Part shown: one piece after another, positions 9,264 to 18,735 of the stretch
Position numbering within the stretch: the stretch's first letter is position 1
Layout of the letters: every line of letters starts with the position of its first letter
DNA from: Methanosarcina flavescens
GTDB taxonomy: Archaea; Halobacteriota; Methanosarcinia; Methanosarcinales; Methanosarcinaceae
Assembly (NCBI RefSeq): GCF_001304615.2
Contig: NZ_CP032683.1
Location: 1,984,001-2,048,000, forward strand
Direction of reading: 5' to 3'
Length of the DNA stretch: 64,000 nucleotides
The notes under the pieces: model-generated
Database searches by the model: none
Seen by the model: only the letters and a program-made list of their open reading frames with translations
What the model was told of the DNA's origin: nothing
Position numbers and translations under genes: made by a program

Positions 9264-9418
9264 TATTTGTAATGAACAGTAACTGGTATATAGCTGTAAC
9301 GTTAGAAAATGTGCCATTTTTAAGAGTTAATTTTAAGTGGAATGAACTAACGATATAGAGAAAAATTGGTTTTCAAGAAAGAATTAATATAATCTGTGAG
9401 AATACAGAATTAAAACAA

Positions 9419-9520
9419 ATTAACTTATTTATAATATTAACTTAATTATAATATTAACCTAATTATAATATTAACTTAATTATAATATTGACTTATTATA
9501 ATATTGATCTATTATAGTAT
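9419..9520. repeat. A/T-only direct repeats upstream of secF
   Basis: About six imperfect copies of a 16-17 bp unit resembling TTAACTTAATTATAATA run head to tail. The surrounding gap, 9264-9726, holds no gene. The array lies roughly 200 bp before secF and could act as a promoter spacer, an unwinding element or simply slippage-prone DNA. Confidence 0.65.
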
Positions 9521-9726
9521 TAGAACATCCAGAACGTCCAGAACATTATCCCCTTACCTGAACCCGAATAGCCAGGATAGGTTGAAGATCCTCAAACAAA
9601 TCTGATTCTAAATCTGGTTACAAATTTCGCGTTCTCTATCATATATCTGAAATGTATATCAGATGTAAAGAGCTGTTCGGATAAGTTCAATAAAATAACA
9701 GATGCATGTATCCGGAGTATTAAATT

Positions 9727-10632
9727 ATGGCAACAGGTTTGACCGAACTTTTAGATAATTTCGTGAAAACTCACGATAATCGCCAGTTGCTGGCAATCCC
9801 CCTCGCGATACTCGCAGTTTCTCTAGCAATACTGCTGGTTTCCTTTATAAGTAGTGGGTCGCCAGTAGACCTGGGAATGGAATTCCAGGGTGGTACCCAA
9901 ATTTCGGTAGAGACGACTGACTCTCCTGCTAAGCTTGAGGAAATGTATTCTTCTTACGATCTCACGGATGTCCGGCAGGCTGGAAGCAGGGTTATTATGC
10001 AATTCGGGGTCATGGACAATGAACAGCAACATCAACTTGAAAATGATATTACGAGCCGTTACTCGAATGTGCAGATCCAGCAGGTTGGACCGATCTATGG
10101 CCGTGATCTGCAGGTACAGGCTGTCCAGGCTCTTATCATTTCCTTTATAGGGATGTCTCTTGTAGTATTCTTACTCTTTCGGACCCTTATACCTTCCTTT
10201 GTAGTAATATTTGCGGCCTTTTCAGACATAGTGATTGCTATGGCTTTCATGAAGGTTGCAGGGATAGAACTCTCCCTGGGAACACTTGCCGCCCTGCTCA
10301 TGCTTATCGGTTATTCTGTAGATAGTGATGTTTTGCTCACAAATAGAGTTCTTAAACGCCGGGGCACGATAGAAGAAAAAATTTCTCGGGCTATGAAAAC
10401 CGGTATTACTATGACTACTACAACCCTTGCAGCGCTTGCAGTTATGTACATAGTCTCAACTTATTCCTACCTTGTAATCCCTTCATTTACACAAATTACA
10501 TTGCTCTCGCAGATTTCAATTGTGTTGATTGCAGGGCTTATTGCGGATATGACGAATACCTGGCTCCTGAATACGGGAATTTTACGCTGGTATGTATCAA
10601 AGCCCGAATTCAGAGGGAGGTATAATAGATGA
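9727..10632 (+). CDS. secF: Protein translocase membrane subunit SecF
   Basis: SecF pairs with SecD in the membrane to support Sec-dependent protein export. The 301-residue protein has a first membrane segment at about 25-45, an extracytoplasmic domain with the family signature DLGMEFQGGTQISVE near residue 48, then five membrane segments with the RND-like stretches LLMLIGYSVDSDVLLTNRV near residue 195 and TMTTTTLAALAVMYIV near residue 230. The YSVDSDV aspartates match the proton-relay positions of SecF. The gene overlaps secD by four bases (ATGA), so translation is coupled. SecF before SecD is the usual order in these archaea. Confidence 0.95.
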   Translation: MATGLTELLDNFVKTHDNRQLLAIPLAILAVSLAILLVSFISSGSPVDLGMEFQGGTQISVETTDSPAKLEEMYSSYDLTDVRQAGSRVIMQFGVMDNEQQHQLENDITSRYSNVQIQQVGPIYGRDLQVQAVQALIISFIGMSLVVFLLFRTLIPSFVVIFAAFSDIVIAMAFMKVAGIELSLGTLAALLMLIGYSVDSDVLLTNRVLKRRGTIEEKISRAMKTGITMTTTTLAALAVMYIVSTYSYLVIPSFTQITLLSQISIVLIAGLIADMTNTWLLNTGILRWYVSKPEFRGRYNR

Positions 10633-12341
10633 GCGATATAAAAGGTCTTTTTAAAAATGTAAGAGTCATTATCTTCACCCTCCTCCTGCTTGGTTCTATA
10701 GTGGCAATACATCCAAGCTATACTCCCGGAGAAGGAGTGACTACTAACCTGAATTTCGGACTTGACCTTGAAGGTGGTTCCTGGCTACAGATTAAACTCG
10801 AGGGAGCACTTGCCCAGATAAATGTAAATACCGAAGAACTGGTCAGCGGAATAATCGAGCCGGTAATTGGTGCCCCTATTGAAGTCACAAGTAATAACCT
10901 TGATATGGGAGGCTCAGATTCTGCCGGTAAATCTGTAACCTTTACAACTTCTGCTCCGGTTAGTGTATCCCAGATTGAATCTCTTGAACTGGGCACTGTA
11001 AATGTAGATAAGCTGAGTGATACTCAAACTCAAGTAACTATCTCTGATACCAGTAAGGAAGCTATGATTACAACCTATCTTTCAAAGTCCCTTGATACAG
11101 AGGTAGTCCCATTCCGTACTGAGGACGGAACTGTTTATGAGATAAGAACTGCAGTTTCTGAGCAGCAGCTTGAGGACCTTCTGGAAAATTTTGGAGGATC
11201 AATCGTTAAGAACGAAGATGGGACTTCAACTTATAAAGAAGGAGTCACCCGCGAGACAAGAGATCTGACAAAAGAAATTCTCAGTGATAAGCTCAACTCT
11301 CTTGGCCTGAAGGACATTCCTGTCAGGACTGTAGGAGATGAATATATTCTTATTGATTTTGCAGGCATTGATCTTGCGACTGCCAAGGAAATTGCCGAAA
11401 AACCAGGAAAGTTTGAGATCCGAATTCAGACAACAGGAAATGAAACTCGACACGTGCTTTATGGTGACTCTATTGTAAGTGTGGGAATTCCGAGTTTCCA
11501 TGATGGAATGTGGCATACCCCTTTTACCCTCAATGAAAACGGAGCACGGGCACTCCAGAAGGCCTCACTCGAAACTGGGGCAATTGATAATCCGGACGAA
11601 CATTACCTGAACATGTACCTGGATGATGTCAAAATTTACGGGGCCCCTTTGAGCCCGGATGCGGCCGCCAGGTTGAGGGAAGCCCCAATCTATTCCTGGG
11701 AAGCTTCCACAGGTCCGGATGAAGCTGCCGAAGCCGAAGCTAAAGCCCTTCAGATCCATCTCAGGGCAGGGGCTCTTCCTGTCAATGTCGTACTTGTAGG
11801 TTCAGGGCATGTCGACGCGGGGCTTGGTTCTCAGTTTAAAACCGCATCCGTGATTGCAGGCATTATCTCCCTTATTGCAGTAGCAGCCGTGGTTTATTTC
11901 AGATATAAGAGGTCTGAAATTCTGATACCTATGGTTGGGACTTCTTTCAGTGAAGTTATTATGATTCTAGGAGTTGCAGCAGTTATAGGCTGGCAACTTG
12001 ACCTGGCATCAATTGCAGGTATTATCGCTGCCATAGGTACGGGGATTGATCACCTGGTAATTATTACTGATGAGGTGCTTTACGAAGGCAAACTGCCTAC
12101 TACGAAGGTTTTTGTCTCTAGGATAGGAAAAGCTTTCTCAATTATCTTTGGAGCAGCTGCCACAACGGTTATTGCAATGGCTCCTCTGGTGGTTATGGGC
12201 TTCGGAACTCTTAAAGGGTTTGCTATTACTACTATCATTGGTGTCTTGATTGGAGTGGTTATTGCAAGGCCTGTTTACGCTGTAGTGATCAAAGAGTTCC
12301 TCAATGTAGCTGAGAGCGGAAACGGAAGTATAACCGAGTAA
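10629..12341 (+). CDS. secD: Protein translocase membrane subunit SecD
   Basis: This is the partner of SecF in the export complex. The 570-residue product has an N-terminal membrane segment at about 10-28, the signature LNFGLDLEGGSWLQIKLEG near residue 40, a long extracytoplasmic domain to about residue 395 and five membrane segments after that, with AAIGTGIDHLVIITDEVL near residue 475 carrying the conserved charged positions. The region around residues 340-365 (DPxEHYLNMYLDDVKIYGAPLS-like) belongs to the P1 head domain. A GGGAGGT ribosome site lies inside the end of secF. The stop is UAA. Confidence 0.95.
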   Translation: MSDIKGLFKNVRVIIFTLLLLGSIVAIHPSYTPGEGVTTNLNFGLDLEGGSWLQIKLEGALAQINVNTEELVSGIIEPVIGAPIEVTSNNLDMGGSDSAGKSVTFTTSAPVSVSQIESLELGTVNVDKLSDTQTQVTISDTSKEAMITTYLSKSLDTEVVPFRTEDGTVYEIRTAVSEQQLEDLLENFGGSIVKNEDGTSTYKEGVTRETRDLTKEILSDKLNSLGLKDIPVRTVGDEYILIDFAGIDLATAKEIAEKPGKFEIRIQTTGNETRHVLYGDSIVSVGIPSFHDGMWHTPFTLNENGARALQKASLETGAIDNPDEHYLNMYLDDVKIYGAPLSPDAAARLREAPIYSWEASTGPDEAAEAEAKALQIHLRAGALPVNVVLVGSGHVDAGLGSQFKTASVIAGIISLIAVAAVVYFRYKRSEILIPMVGTSFSEVIMILGVAAVIGWQLDLASIAGIIAAIGTGIDHLVIITDEVLYEGKLPTTKVFVSRIGKAFSIIFGAAATTVIAMAPLVVMGFGTLKGFAITTIIGVLIGVVIARPVYAVVIKEFLNVAESGNGSITE

Positions 12342-12404
12342 GTTTGAGGGAAAAGATAAAGATCCTCAAATTGGTATTCAAAAACTAAAAATAAGGTGGA
12401 AGGT

Positions 12405-13430
12405 ATGCAGGATCTCTGGACTTTGAAATACAGGGCACTTACCCTGGAGGAAATGCTTGGAAACGAACAGGCCGTAGCCACGCTTTCCGAACTGGCACAG
12501 TCAGGGACTTTACCCCACCTTATTTTATATGGTCCTGAAGACTCCGGAAAAACGACAGCTTCTCTTGCTCTCGCCAGGCAGCTTTACGGAAATACTTGGA
12601 AAAACAATTTTACGTACTTTAATGCTTCGGACTTTTTTGACCAGGGAAAACGTTATCTGGTTCGGGATAAACGTTTTGTACGCATTCTGGGCACTGATGA
12701 TCCAAAGAAAATCTACAGAAGCGTAATTGATGTTTTTAAGGAGATTATCAACGAATATGCAGGGATGGCTTCAATTGATGCCGATTATAAGTTGATCTAC
12801 ATCGATAATGCCGAATCCCTCAATTCAGACGCACAGAATGCCCTCAGGCGAATTATGGAGAAGTATAGTGCAACGTGCAGGTTTATTCTTTCCACTACCA
12901 AACCTTCCAAGCTTATTGCTCCGCTCCGCTCAAGAGGCCTTCAAATTTTTTTCACATATGTACCTGATTCTGTTCTGAAAACCCATCTCGAAAAAATCGG
13001 CTGTGCTGAGAAACTGGAGCTTTCGGAAGACGCATTAGATGCGATCCTCTATTCTGCAGGGGGAAATGTTGCAAAAGCGGTGCAAACTCTGCAGCTTGTT
13101 TCCCTGCTTGCACATGGTTTGGTAATTACCGAAGAGATGGTATATGAAGCCAGTCTGAAAGGCGGGGACGAAAATATAGATAATCTGCTTTCTGCGGCTC
13201 TTTCTGGAGATTTTTCCAGAGGGCGGCAGCTTATTGACGAAATGATAGTCGAAAAAGGGCTGTCAGGAACAGAGATTCTTGAGAGACTTTGTGAGGCTCT
13301 TGTAAATTCGGGAGAAACGGATGAAGATGTTGCTCGCCTTATTGTGAAAATCTCCGAAACCGACGCTTGTCTTAAGGATGCTGCCAATTACAGAATCCAG
13401 CTCGAAAAATTGATTTCTAATTTTTCTTAA
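12405..13430 (+). CDS. Replication factor C small subunit, divergent paralogue (RFCS2-like)
   Basis: The RFC clamp loader opens the PCNA ring at primer-template junctions. The 341-residue protein has AAA+ and collar domains. Walker A is GPEDSGKTT near residue 45. The Walker B segment LIYIDNAES near residue 130 reads D-N-A-E where active RFC small subunits have DEAD or DEADxL, and the SRC arginine-finger motif reads LRSRG near residue 170. Reduced ATPase residues with a retained finger fit the second small subunit of the three-subunit RFC known from M. acetivorans. The ATG at 12405 is chosen over the GTG at 12396, which forms part of the GGTGGA ribosome site. Its stop is UAA. Confidence 0.87.
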   Translation: MQDLWTLKYRALTLEEMLGNEQAVATLSELAQSGTLPHLILYGPEDSGKTTASLALARQLYGNTWKNNFTYFNASDFFDQGKRYLVRDKRFVRILGTDDPKKIYRSVIDVFKEIINEYAGMASIDADYKLIYIDNAESLNSDAQNALRRIMEKYSATCRFILSTTKPSKLIAPLRSRGLQIFFTYVPDSVLKTHLEKIGCAEKLELSEDALDAILYSAGGNVAKAVQTLQLVSLLAHGLVITEEMVYEASLKGGDENIDNLLSAALSGDFSRGRQLIDEMIVEKGLSGTEILERLCEALVNSGETDEDVARLIVKISETDACLKDAANYRIQLEKLISNFS

Positions 13431-13613
13431 CTTTTTGTTAATCTTAAGCATCTCTGACACCTTTTAATTTTTATAATCTCTGCAGTTCTTTGAGGCTTTT
13501 CCTCCTTCCAATACAGGTTTCAAAATATATTATATATATGCTTCCATCTAACGCTCTCTAAAAATCCAAAAATATATATACTATAGCCTGATAACCAAAA
13601 CTATAATGATAAA

Positions 13614-13808
13614 GTATATATATGATTAGCTTTTATCTCTTATTGCAGATAGGCCAAAAACTCAGGCTTCTCAGAAGTTAAGGGGCTCCATTATATTTGT
13701 TAAGGGATGTACGGACCTGGTTTCAGGATATCCACAGGTGTGTTTTACTCCCAAAAAACGGTTCAGAGCCTGGACTTCCTTGAGTAGAAGCCGGATCTGG
13801 CCTTTTTA
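13614..13808 (+). ncRNA. Candidate structured small RNA with own promoter and U-tract end
   Basis: Inside a 759-bp gap (13431-14189) a TATA-like AGTATATATATG at 13613-13624 is followed, at the right distance, by a segment whose ends pair: AGGCCA (13651-13656) with TGGCCT (13798-13803), directly followed by TTTT. Inside, TCAGGC (13662-13667) can pair with GCCTGG (13768-13773), ACCTG (13715-13719) with CAGGT (13735-13739), and two small CTTC/GAAG hairpins are possible. This nested arrangement suggests an RNA of about 160 nt. No known RNA family was recognised, and no fold was computed. Confidence 0.35.
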
Positions 13809-14189
13809 AAAATCCACAAATCCCTCCATTTCTCCCTGAATAGCTCCCTCTTTTCAGGGAGGTAATTTTAATAGTAGAATATGATTCTGGAGTATAATCC
13901 TGAAATTTGCCTGAGAAAGGTAATATTCTACAGCTTTGAAGAAATCCTCAAACTAGCGTTTACTAAAAATATAAAAAATAAGGTTTAAAAATGCTCCTTT
14001 TTTCCCCTACAAAAATATGAGCAATCTCTATTGTCATTAAATAGATTCAGTAGAAATTAGCTTTACAGAGTACGCAAATTCACTGTTCTGGCTGGAACCT
14101 GAAATTTTGTGTATTCGACTATAAATGCTTATTCTACTGAATTTTTCTTTCGTTAATTTATCTGACTTTATTCAAGAATATCAATAATA
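13809..14189. other. Intergenic region with one strong hairpin
   Basis: The right half of the gap contains a perfect 9-bp inverted repeat, CTCCCTGAA at 13832-13840 and TTCAGGGAG at 13853-13861, with a 12-nt loop. No T tract directly follows on either strand, so it is not an obvious terminator. The rest is A/T-rich and looks empty, with only short open frames. Confidence 0.5.
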
Positions 14190-15446
14190 TTACTCAACCG
14201 TTTTGGAAGTCAGAGTATTTCCGGGTGTTCCTTCATCTGCAACTCTAAAAGGAAGTGGTTCCGGGTCTGGATGCCATCCAAGGAAAATGCTATCATCGCT
14301 GAACAGATCTTTCTGTTCCATTTCTCCTCTCGTGGCTTTCAGGATTATACCTGTTATCCCTCCTGTAACAAGAGAAATGACAATAACACCCACCAGGCTT
14401 ATTATATTAACAAATCCAGCCGCAAATATTGCTCCAGCTACTGCACCCCATATTCCAGGGATTCCATGAAGGTTGTGTACTCCCATTACGTCAAAGACAC
14501 CTGCCTTCTCACAGAGCCAGGGGTGAAGTTTTATGAAACAGGTTGCTGAAATTATTCCCGCAACTAACCCTATTCCCAATGCAGTCCAGGGACCCACGGA
14601 AATAAGGGGCGATCCTATTGAAACCATTCCTGCAAGTAGAGCATAAGTATACACTAATGGGTTGACCTTTTTCTCAAAGGCTACGCATGTAAGGTATGCA
14701 GAAACTACTGATCCAAGTCCTGCCATATAGGTTGTAATCATGCCCCAGGTTACCTGATCTCCAGGAAGTAGTGCAGTGACAAAGGAAGGCCACAATACAA
14801 ACAAAAGCATAGAGGCGAGCCAGACAAAAGAAACACTGTGTGTAGTTGTGTCAAAAGGTTCTTCAAAGGACCTTTTTTCCTGAATCGCGATTAATGCTCC
14901 CCAGCCCCAGTATGCAGCAACCATGTGCACCAGCATAGATCCTCCGGGATCCACAACTCCTTCAAGGTAGGTAAACATGAACCATTCGATTGCAAGCCAG
15001 GCGGGAGCAAACAATATTCCTACTAATAAATACTGCCATGTCTTGATGGTTCCCAGGAATACTCCAATAGCTATTACGACTGTAATAGCACAAAAAATAC
15101 CCATTATGATGAAATCCTGATTCCATGCTTGTCCAAGAACAAACTGTCTGATTGCAGAATGACTTATAAAGGACCCTGCAAGTGTCAGTAAAGTGGCTAA
15201 GCAGACTCCCCATTCAAACTTCTTTATGAAGAGCATCAGGAAGGCCACAAGCATAAGCATGAACCAAACGTCCATGTTTCTATCGAACTTGTGCATTTCA
15301 TCCTGTATCATACTTGTGTCCTGGGTTAAACCTTCTTCACCAGTGGGGGTAATATATGATGAGGCAGCTGCAGGTGCTATAGTTTGAATCAGGCAAAGTA
15401 AAATAAAGAATAGAGAAAGATATTTGAATACCAATTTAGGTTTCAT
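14190..15446 (-). CDS. Ammonium transporter, Rh/Amt family, secreted N-terminus
   Basis: The 418-residue membrane protein starts with a signal peptide (LFFILLCLIQTIAPAAASS), then an extracytoplasmic stretch and about eleven hydrophobic segments. GGSMLVHMVAAYWGWGAL near residue 170 and DVMGVHNLHGIPGIWGA near residue 320 carry the paired pore histidines of Amt/Rh channels, and the GVHNLHGIPG form is the Rh-like version. It should move ammonium/ammonia or possibly methylamine. Demethylating methylamines releases ammonium, and the gene sits right after the monomethylamine genes mtmCB on the same strand, so an export or methylamine-uptake role is plausible but inferred. No GlnK gene is adjacent. 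The stop is UAA. Confidence 0.85.
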   Translation of the reverse strand: MKPKLVFKYLSLFFILLCLIQTIAPAAASSYITPTGEEGLTQDTSMIQDEMHKFDRNMDVWFMLMLVAFLMLFIKKFEWGVCLATLLTLAGSFISHSAIRQFVLGQAWNQDFIIMGIFCAITVVIAIGVFLGTIKTWQYLLVGILFAPAWLAIEWFMFTYLEGVVDPGGSMLVHMVAAYWGWGALIAIQEKRSFEEPFDTTTHSVSFVWLASMLLFVLWPSFVTALLPGDQVTWGMITTYMAGLGSVVSAYLTCVAFEKKVNPLVYTYALLAGMVSIGSPLISVGPWTALGIGLVAGIISATCFIKLHPWLCEKAGVFDVMGVHNLHGIPGIWGAVAGAIFAAGFVNIISLVGVIVISLVTGGITGIILKATRGEMEQKDLFSDDSIFLGWHPDPEPLPFRVADEGTPGNTLTSKTVE

Positions 15447-15699
15447 ATGGTTTTCTCCTCTGTATTCTATATTCTGTATTTATATATTTTATTAGTTCCG
15501 AGTTTTAGGGTCTTGCATCACAGGTTTCGTTTCTTTTTTTCGTTTTCCTACTGTTTGTGTCTGTTTTCAACTCTTCCATTCAGGAGTTTATAAAACGGGA
15601 AAGAATAGTGACCAGAGCAAACAGGATTTCCGATGTCTAAAACGTTAATACTTTATTATTGATGCTTCCCGTTCTTCGAAACTTACATTAAATCCAAGG
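15447..15699. other. Promoter region of the Rh/Amt transporter gene
   Basis: This gap lies between the mtmB terminator and the transporter start. A TATA-like TTTATATATTTTA at about 15478-15490 lies 30-45 bp before the ATG, so the leader would be short. T-rich runs at 15530-15545 are unexplained. Confidence 0.4.
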
Positions 15700-15741
15700 C
15701 ATTTTTTTTCAAAAAAATTGACCAGCGAAAAATTCGCTGGT
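15700..15741 (-). terminator. Terminator of mtmCB
   Basis: ACCAGCGA and TCGCTGGT form a perfect 8-bp stem around a 5-nt loop (15721-15741), 30 bp after the mtmB stop. Read on the minus strand it is followed by two T-rich runs down to 15700. This isolates mtmCB from the transporter gene. Confidence 0.75.
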
Positions 15742-15770
15742 TAAATACCTTAAGTTTAATCTTAACAAAC

Positions 15771-17147
15771 TTAGAATACAAGTCCGAGGTCTTCGAGCTT
15801 CTTTCTTGCTCCTTCATAGACCTGCACGTATTCATCAGTTGGGGTAATGGTTTTTACATCGTAGCACTCCTGGAAAGTCTTTCCAGCGGGTGCATTTGCA
15901 AAGTTCTTCTCGTAAAGTGGCACAAGTGCATCGAGGATCTTGTTAACTTCTGAGATCTCCATGCCTGCAGTTGCTCTTGCAACTTCTCCCATCATTCTGG
16001 CTTCCATACCTGTAGTCTTGTCGGTCACGACACCTTTTGCAGAAGCTACTCCTGAGAGGATTTCTCTGCCTGAGGCTGTGTCGGTCATGGACTGAGCTGA
16101 AGCTTCAAGGAGACACATCTCAGTGCACGGGCCTGCACAGGGGTAATACTGGTTACCTGATAGTAAGTCTGTGAACTCGGAGATTGTTGCACATGCCCAA
16201 CCTGCAATCATCAGGGTTTCCCTGGTGTTGGTTGAGCCCCAGCGGATGTGGACAGGACCATCAAGGTGCCAGCTTGCACTGCTCATAACAACGGAGTTGA
16301 TGTGGGTTGCAATGTCGACTATTGTGGTTTCTTCAATGCCGCCTGCGTAACCTCCGAAGATTGGCATCTGTTCGTCCATAATAATGTCGCTGTTCCCCTT
16401 GTAGTGGGCAATAACGGCGATTGCATCCAGGTCGATTTTGAGTTCGTTAAGCTGGGAGACTTCGTGGCTGTCTGAGGAGATCTGGCCGCCATAGCAGTCA
16501 GATGATATATTTCCCTGAGCGGACAGGGAAGTCTCTGGGCCCTATATGCCCATGCCTGGGCGACCTGCCAATGCGCATGCCTGCTTAATCAGACGGGTTT
16601 CAGTCTTTGCGGCAAGGACTTCATATGGGCTGCCAGGTACTGGGGACTTTCCGCGGACAGAGGTCATGACACCGTCTACAATTGTGTCAACTTCCCTTTC
16701 TAGGGCATAGCTCAGGTGAACAGGTATGAAGACTTCTTCGGAAATCGGAGAGCCTGTAGGTCCACCCTGTATGATTGGCTTTCTCTTGTCACCAACGCTT
16801 CTCTTTCTTACATTTACTGCATCTCTGCCGGTACCGAGTGTGAATTCCTTCTGCACATTGTTGATTGCATCCCAGATTTCGTCTTCGGTATACTTCACAA
16901 TCCTGTGAGTGTCAGTACAGTAGATACCACATTCAAGCAGCATGTCAAAGCCTGCGTGGAAGAGTTTTTCCATCATGTCCTTATCTGTCGGGACAAACTC
17001 TCCCTTGAAGTCAAGACCATACTTCTGCTTGAGTTCCATCGCTTTCATCGGGATCCTCATAAGATCCCATTCATCCTGGGTGCACTTTTCTCCTACTTTT
17101 GCCCTGTCATAGAAGTCAAAGCAATCAAATGATTTTTTGAATGTCAT
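15771..17147 (-). CDS. mtmB: Monomethylamine methyltransferase MtmB, pyrrolysine-containing (in-frame UAG)
   Basis: MtmB transfers the methyl group of monomethylamine to the cobalt of corrinoid protein MtmC. The reading frame is 458 codons plus UAA, exactly the known family length, and contains one UAG at 16542-16544, codon 202, inside the context GRPGMGI-UAG-GPETSLSAQG that is invariant in MtmB. Conventional translation would split it into two frames (201 residues and a C-terminal part), but both halves are highly conserved and intact. Pyrrolysine at this site binds the methylamine as the electrophilic centre. GGGAGG lies upstream of the ATG, 19 bp after mtmC. The decoding genes pylTSBCD are 9 kb away. 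Annotate as one gene, not as a pseudogene. Confidence 0.98.
16542..16544 (-). other. Pyrrolysine UAG codon of mtmB (residue 202)
   Basis: The plus strand reads CTA at these bases, which is TAG in the mtmB frame. It is followed by more than 250 codons of conserved MtmB sequence, so it is a sense codon read by the tRNA-Pyl encoded at 28050-28121. Confidence 0.97.
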
Positions 17148-17166
17148 GCTATTTTGCCTCCCAGGA

Positions 17167-17820
17167 TTATTTCATCATCTCAAGTGCTACTTTTGCAGCC
17201 TCGGCAGCGTTTTCTGCAGTTGCGTCCGCTCCAATCTCGTCAACCCATTTCTTGGATACAGGAGCTCCTCCAAACATGCACTTTACACTGTCCCTGAGGT
17301 TTTCTTCCCTCAACATGTCCATCAGGTCTTTCTGGCCGAGCATTGAGGTTGTCATGAGAGCAGAGCCAACAAGAATGACTTTTTCTCCCTTGTGCTTTGC
17401 TGCTTCTTCAACAACGGTCTCGTTGAGAACGTCAACTCCAAGGTCGAGGATTTTGAAACCGTTTGCTTCGAGCATTGTGCTAACAAGCCTGTGTCCGATG
17501 TCGTGGATGTCTCCTTCTGCAACAAAGGTAATGGCAAGTCCTGCTTCTTCTCCTTCCTTCTTGTTCTTTTCAAGTTCTGGAGTAAGAAGTTCCATTGCAT
17601 TGTTCATTGCTTTTGCAGACATCATAATCTGGGGCAGAAATACTTCGGCCGCTTCAAACTTGTCACCGATAATCTTCATTCCAACAGAAAGGCCCTTTGT
17701 AATAATGTCAATAGCTGGAATTCCTGCATCAAGGGCTTCCTGGGTCAACTGTTTAATGCCTGCGACGTCCTGGTTTACGATTGCATCGCGTAGCTTGTCT
17801 AACATTTCTTGGTTTGCCAT
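17167..17820 (-). CDS. mtmC: Monomethylamine corrinoid protein MtmC
   Basis: MtmC carries a cobalamin that accepts the methyl group from MtmB and passes it to MtbA. The 217-residue protein has an N-terminal helical cap domain (residues 1-90) and a Rossmann-like B12 domain with EGDIHDIGHRL near residue 120, whose DxHxxG histidine ligates cobalt, then VGSALMTTSM and a C-terminal FGGAPVSKKW, the standard B12-binding signature set. It is the first gene of mtmCB. A TATA-like element at 18024-18031 implies a leader of about 180 nt. The stop is UAA. Confidence 0.97.
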   Translation of the reverse strand: MANQEMLDKLRDAIVNQDVAGIKQLTQEALDAGIPAIDIITKGLSVGMKIIGDKFEAAEVFLPQIMMSAKAMNNAMELLTPELEKNKKEGEEAGLAITFVAEGDIHDIGHRLVSTMLEANGFKILDLGVDVLNETVVEEAAKHKGEKVILVGSALMTTSMLGQKDLMDMLREENLRDSVKCMFGGAPVSKKWVDEIGADATAENAAEAAKVALEMMK

Positions 17821-18640
17821 TTTTTATAAACCTCCATTGAGACTAGCGGTTCTGTGCAGTATTGTTGGGCAGTACAATGTCTTCGACAAATTTTCGTAAT
17901 GATTTTAGTTTGAGTACAGACCCAAGCTCCGCTAGCTAGAAAAGAGCATTTGCATGGGGTTCTCAATTTATGGTCAAATCCTTGCAGCCTTACATTTTTC
18001 AGCCATTAGGCGCGAGGAAATGCTTTATAAATCTCCGAATTGTCTACAACTGAAATTATTCACTATCATGTGCCATTTTATCCGAATGCATTCGGATTTT
18101 TTGTGAATAATTCCTCTCTCCTGACATTGTTACTGAGGAACTTGTTTGCCGGAAATTGCAAATTCCCAGTCAAATTAGGGGATTATATTCCAAATTTCCC
18201 AACAGTTTACCTGCTGGAACTGCCTGGGATTGTTCTGAACATTCAGATCCAATCCTTAAGTTCAGATTGAAAATTGTAGTATATAAATGAATACTATATT
18301 TATCGATGGTATATCAATGTAAAAAGTTCTAAGTGAGAAAAATCGGAAATTTCTACTCAAAGAACCCTGGTTTTTTTCCTAATTTTTTTCCTAATAATCC
18401 CAGACCAGGGTATGAAAACAAAAAATTTAAATACTAGAATTTCTATCCACCGCAATTTACTTCAATATATGCAAGCTCCGACTTTAAAATTCAGTCTCTG
18501 CAAATCTTTCTAAAAGGAAATCTTTAAGTAGTAGATTTGATGTGGGCGACAGAATATGTGTTCTCTTCTGAAGATACAGAATTGGCGAGTAAGAGCAAGC
18601 CAGACACGAAATAGCTTTCGAAAAGCTGTTAAAAAATGAG
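17821..18640. other. Long leader/promoter region of mtmCB and downstream region of mtbA
   Basis: About 900 bp separate mtmC from mtbA, both on the minus strand. No convincing gene is present: the open frames on either strand are short and lack family-like sequence. The mtmC-proximal part should be the promoter and leader. An AGCTTT/AAAGCT inverted repeat at about 18613-18627 and a palindrome at 18642 mark the mtbA end. Other A/T-rich TATA-like stretches occur near 18280-18310. Confidence 0.5.
18021..18031 (-). promoter_or_regulatory. Predicted TATA box of mtmCB
   Basis: TTTATAAA at 18024-18031 lies about 205 bp upstream of the mtmC start. A transcript start near 18000 would give a leader of about 180 nt, in line with the long leaders reported for methanogen methyltransferase genes. 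Assigned from sequence alone. Confidence 0.4.
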
Positions 18641-18641
18641 A

Positions 18642-18657
18642 CCGGCTTTAAAGCCGG
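18642..18657 (-). terminator. Perfect 16-bp palindrome downstream of mtbA
   Basis: CCGGCTTTAAAGCCGG is a perfect palindrome 80 bp after the mtbA stop. Read on the minus strand it is followed by GTCTCATTTTTTAAC, so it can act as a terminator. The flanking GCCG/CGGC bases extend its symmetry. It could also be an end of a lost insertion element. Confidence 0.5.
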
Positions 18658-18735
18658 CGGCTTATTTTCTTTCAATCAAGTGCATTCTCAGTATCCAATA
18701 CATTCCTCAGCGTCTGGATATGTTCAATAATATTT

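Noticed and set aside
12396-12404. GTG at 12396 as the start of the RFC subunit gene
   Set aside because: These bases form the ribosome site GGTGGA for the ATG at 12405.
15771-16379. Two separate open frames in mtmB as two genes or a pseudogene
   Set aside because: They are in the same frame, separated only by UAG in the known pyrrolysine context, and together give the exact family length.
17141-17899. A 252-codon plus-strand frame opposite mtmC
   Set aside because: It is the antisense of a strongly conserved corrinoid protein gene, with Ser/Pro-rich low-complexity sequence.
18040-18270. A 76-codon plus-strand frame in the mtmC leader region
   Set aside because: It begins inside the inferred mtmCB promoter and shows no protein-like pattern.
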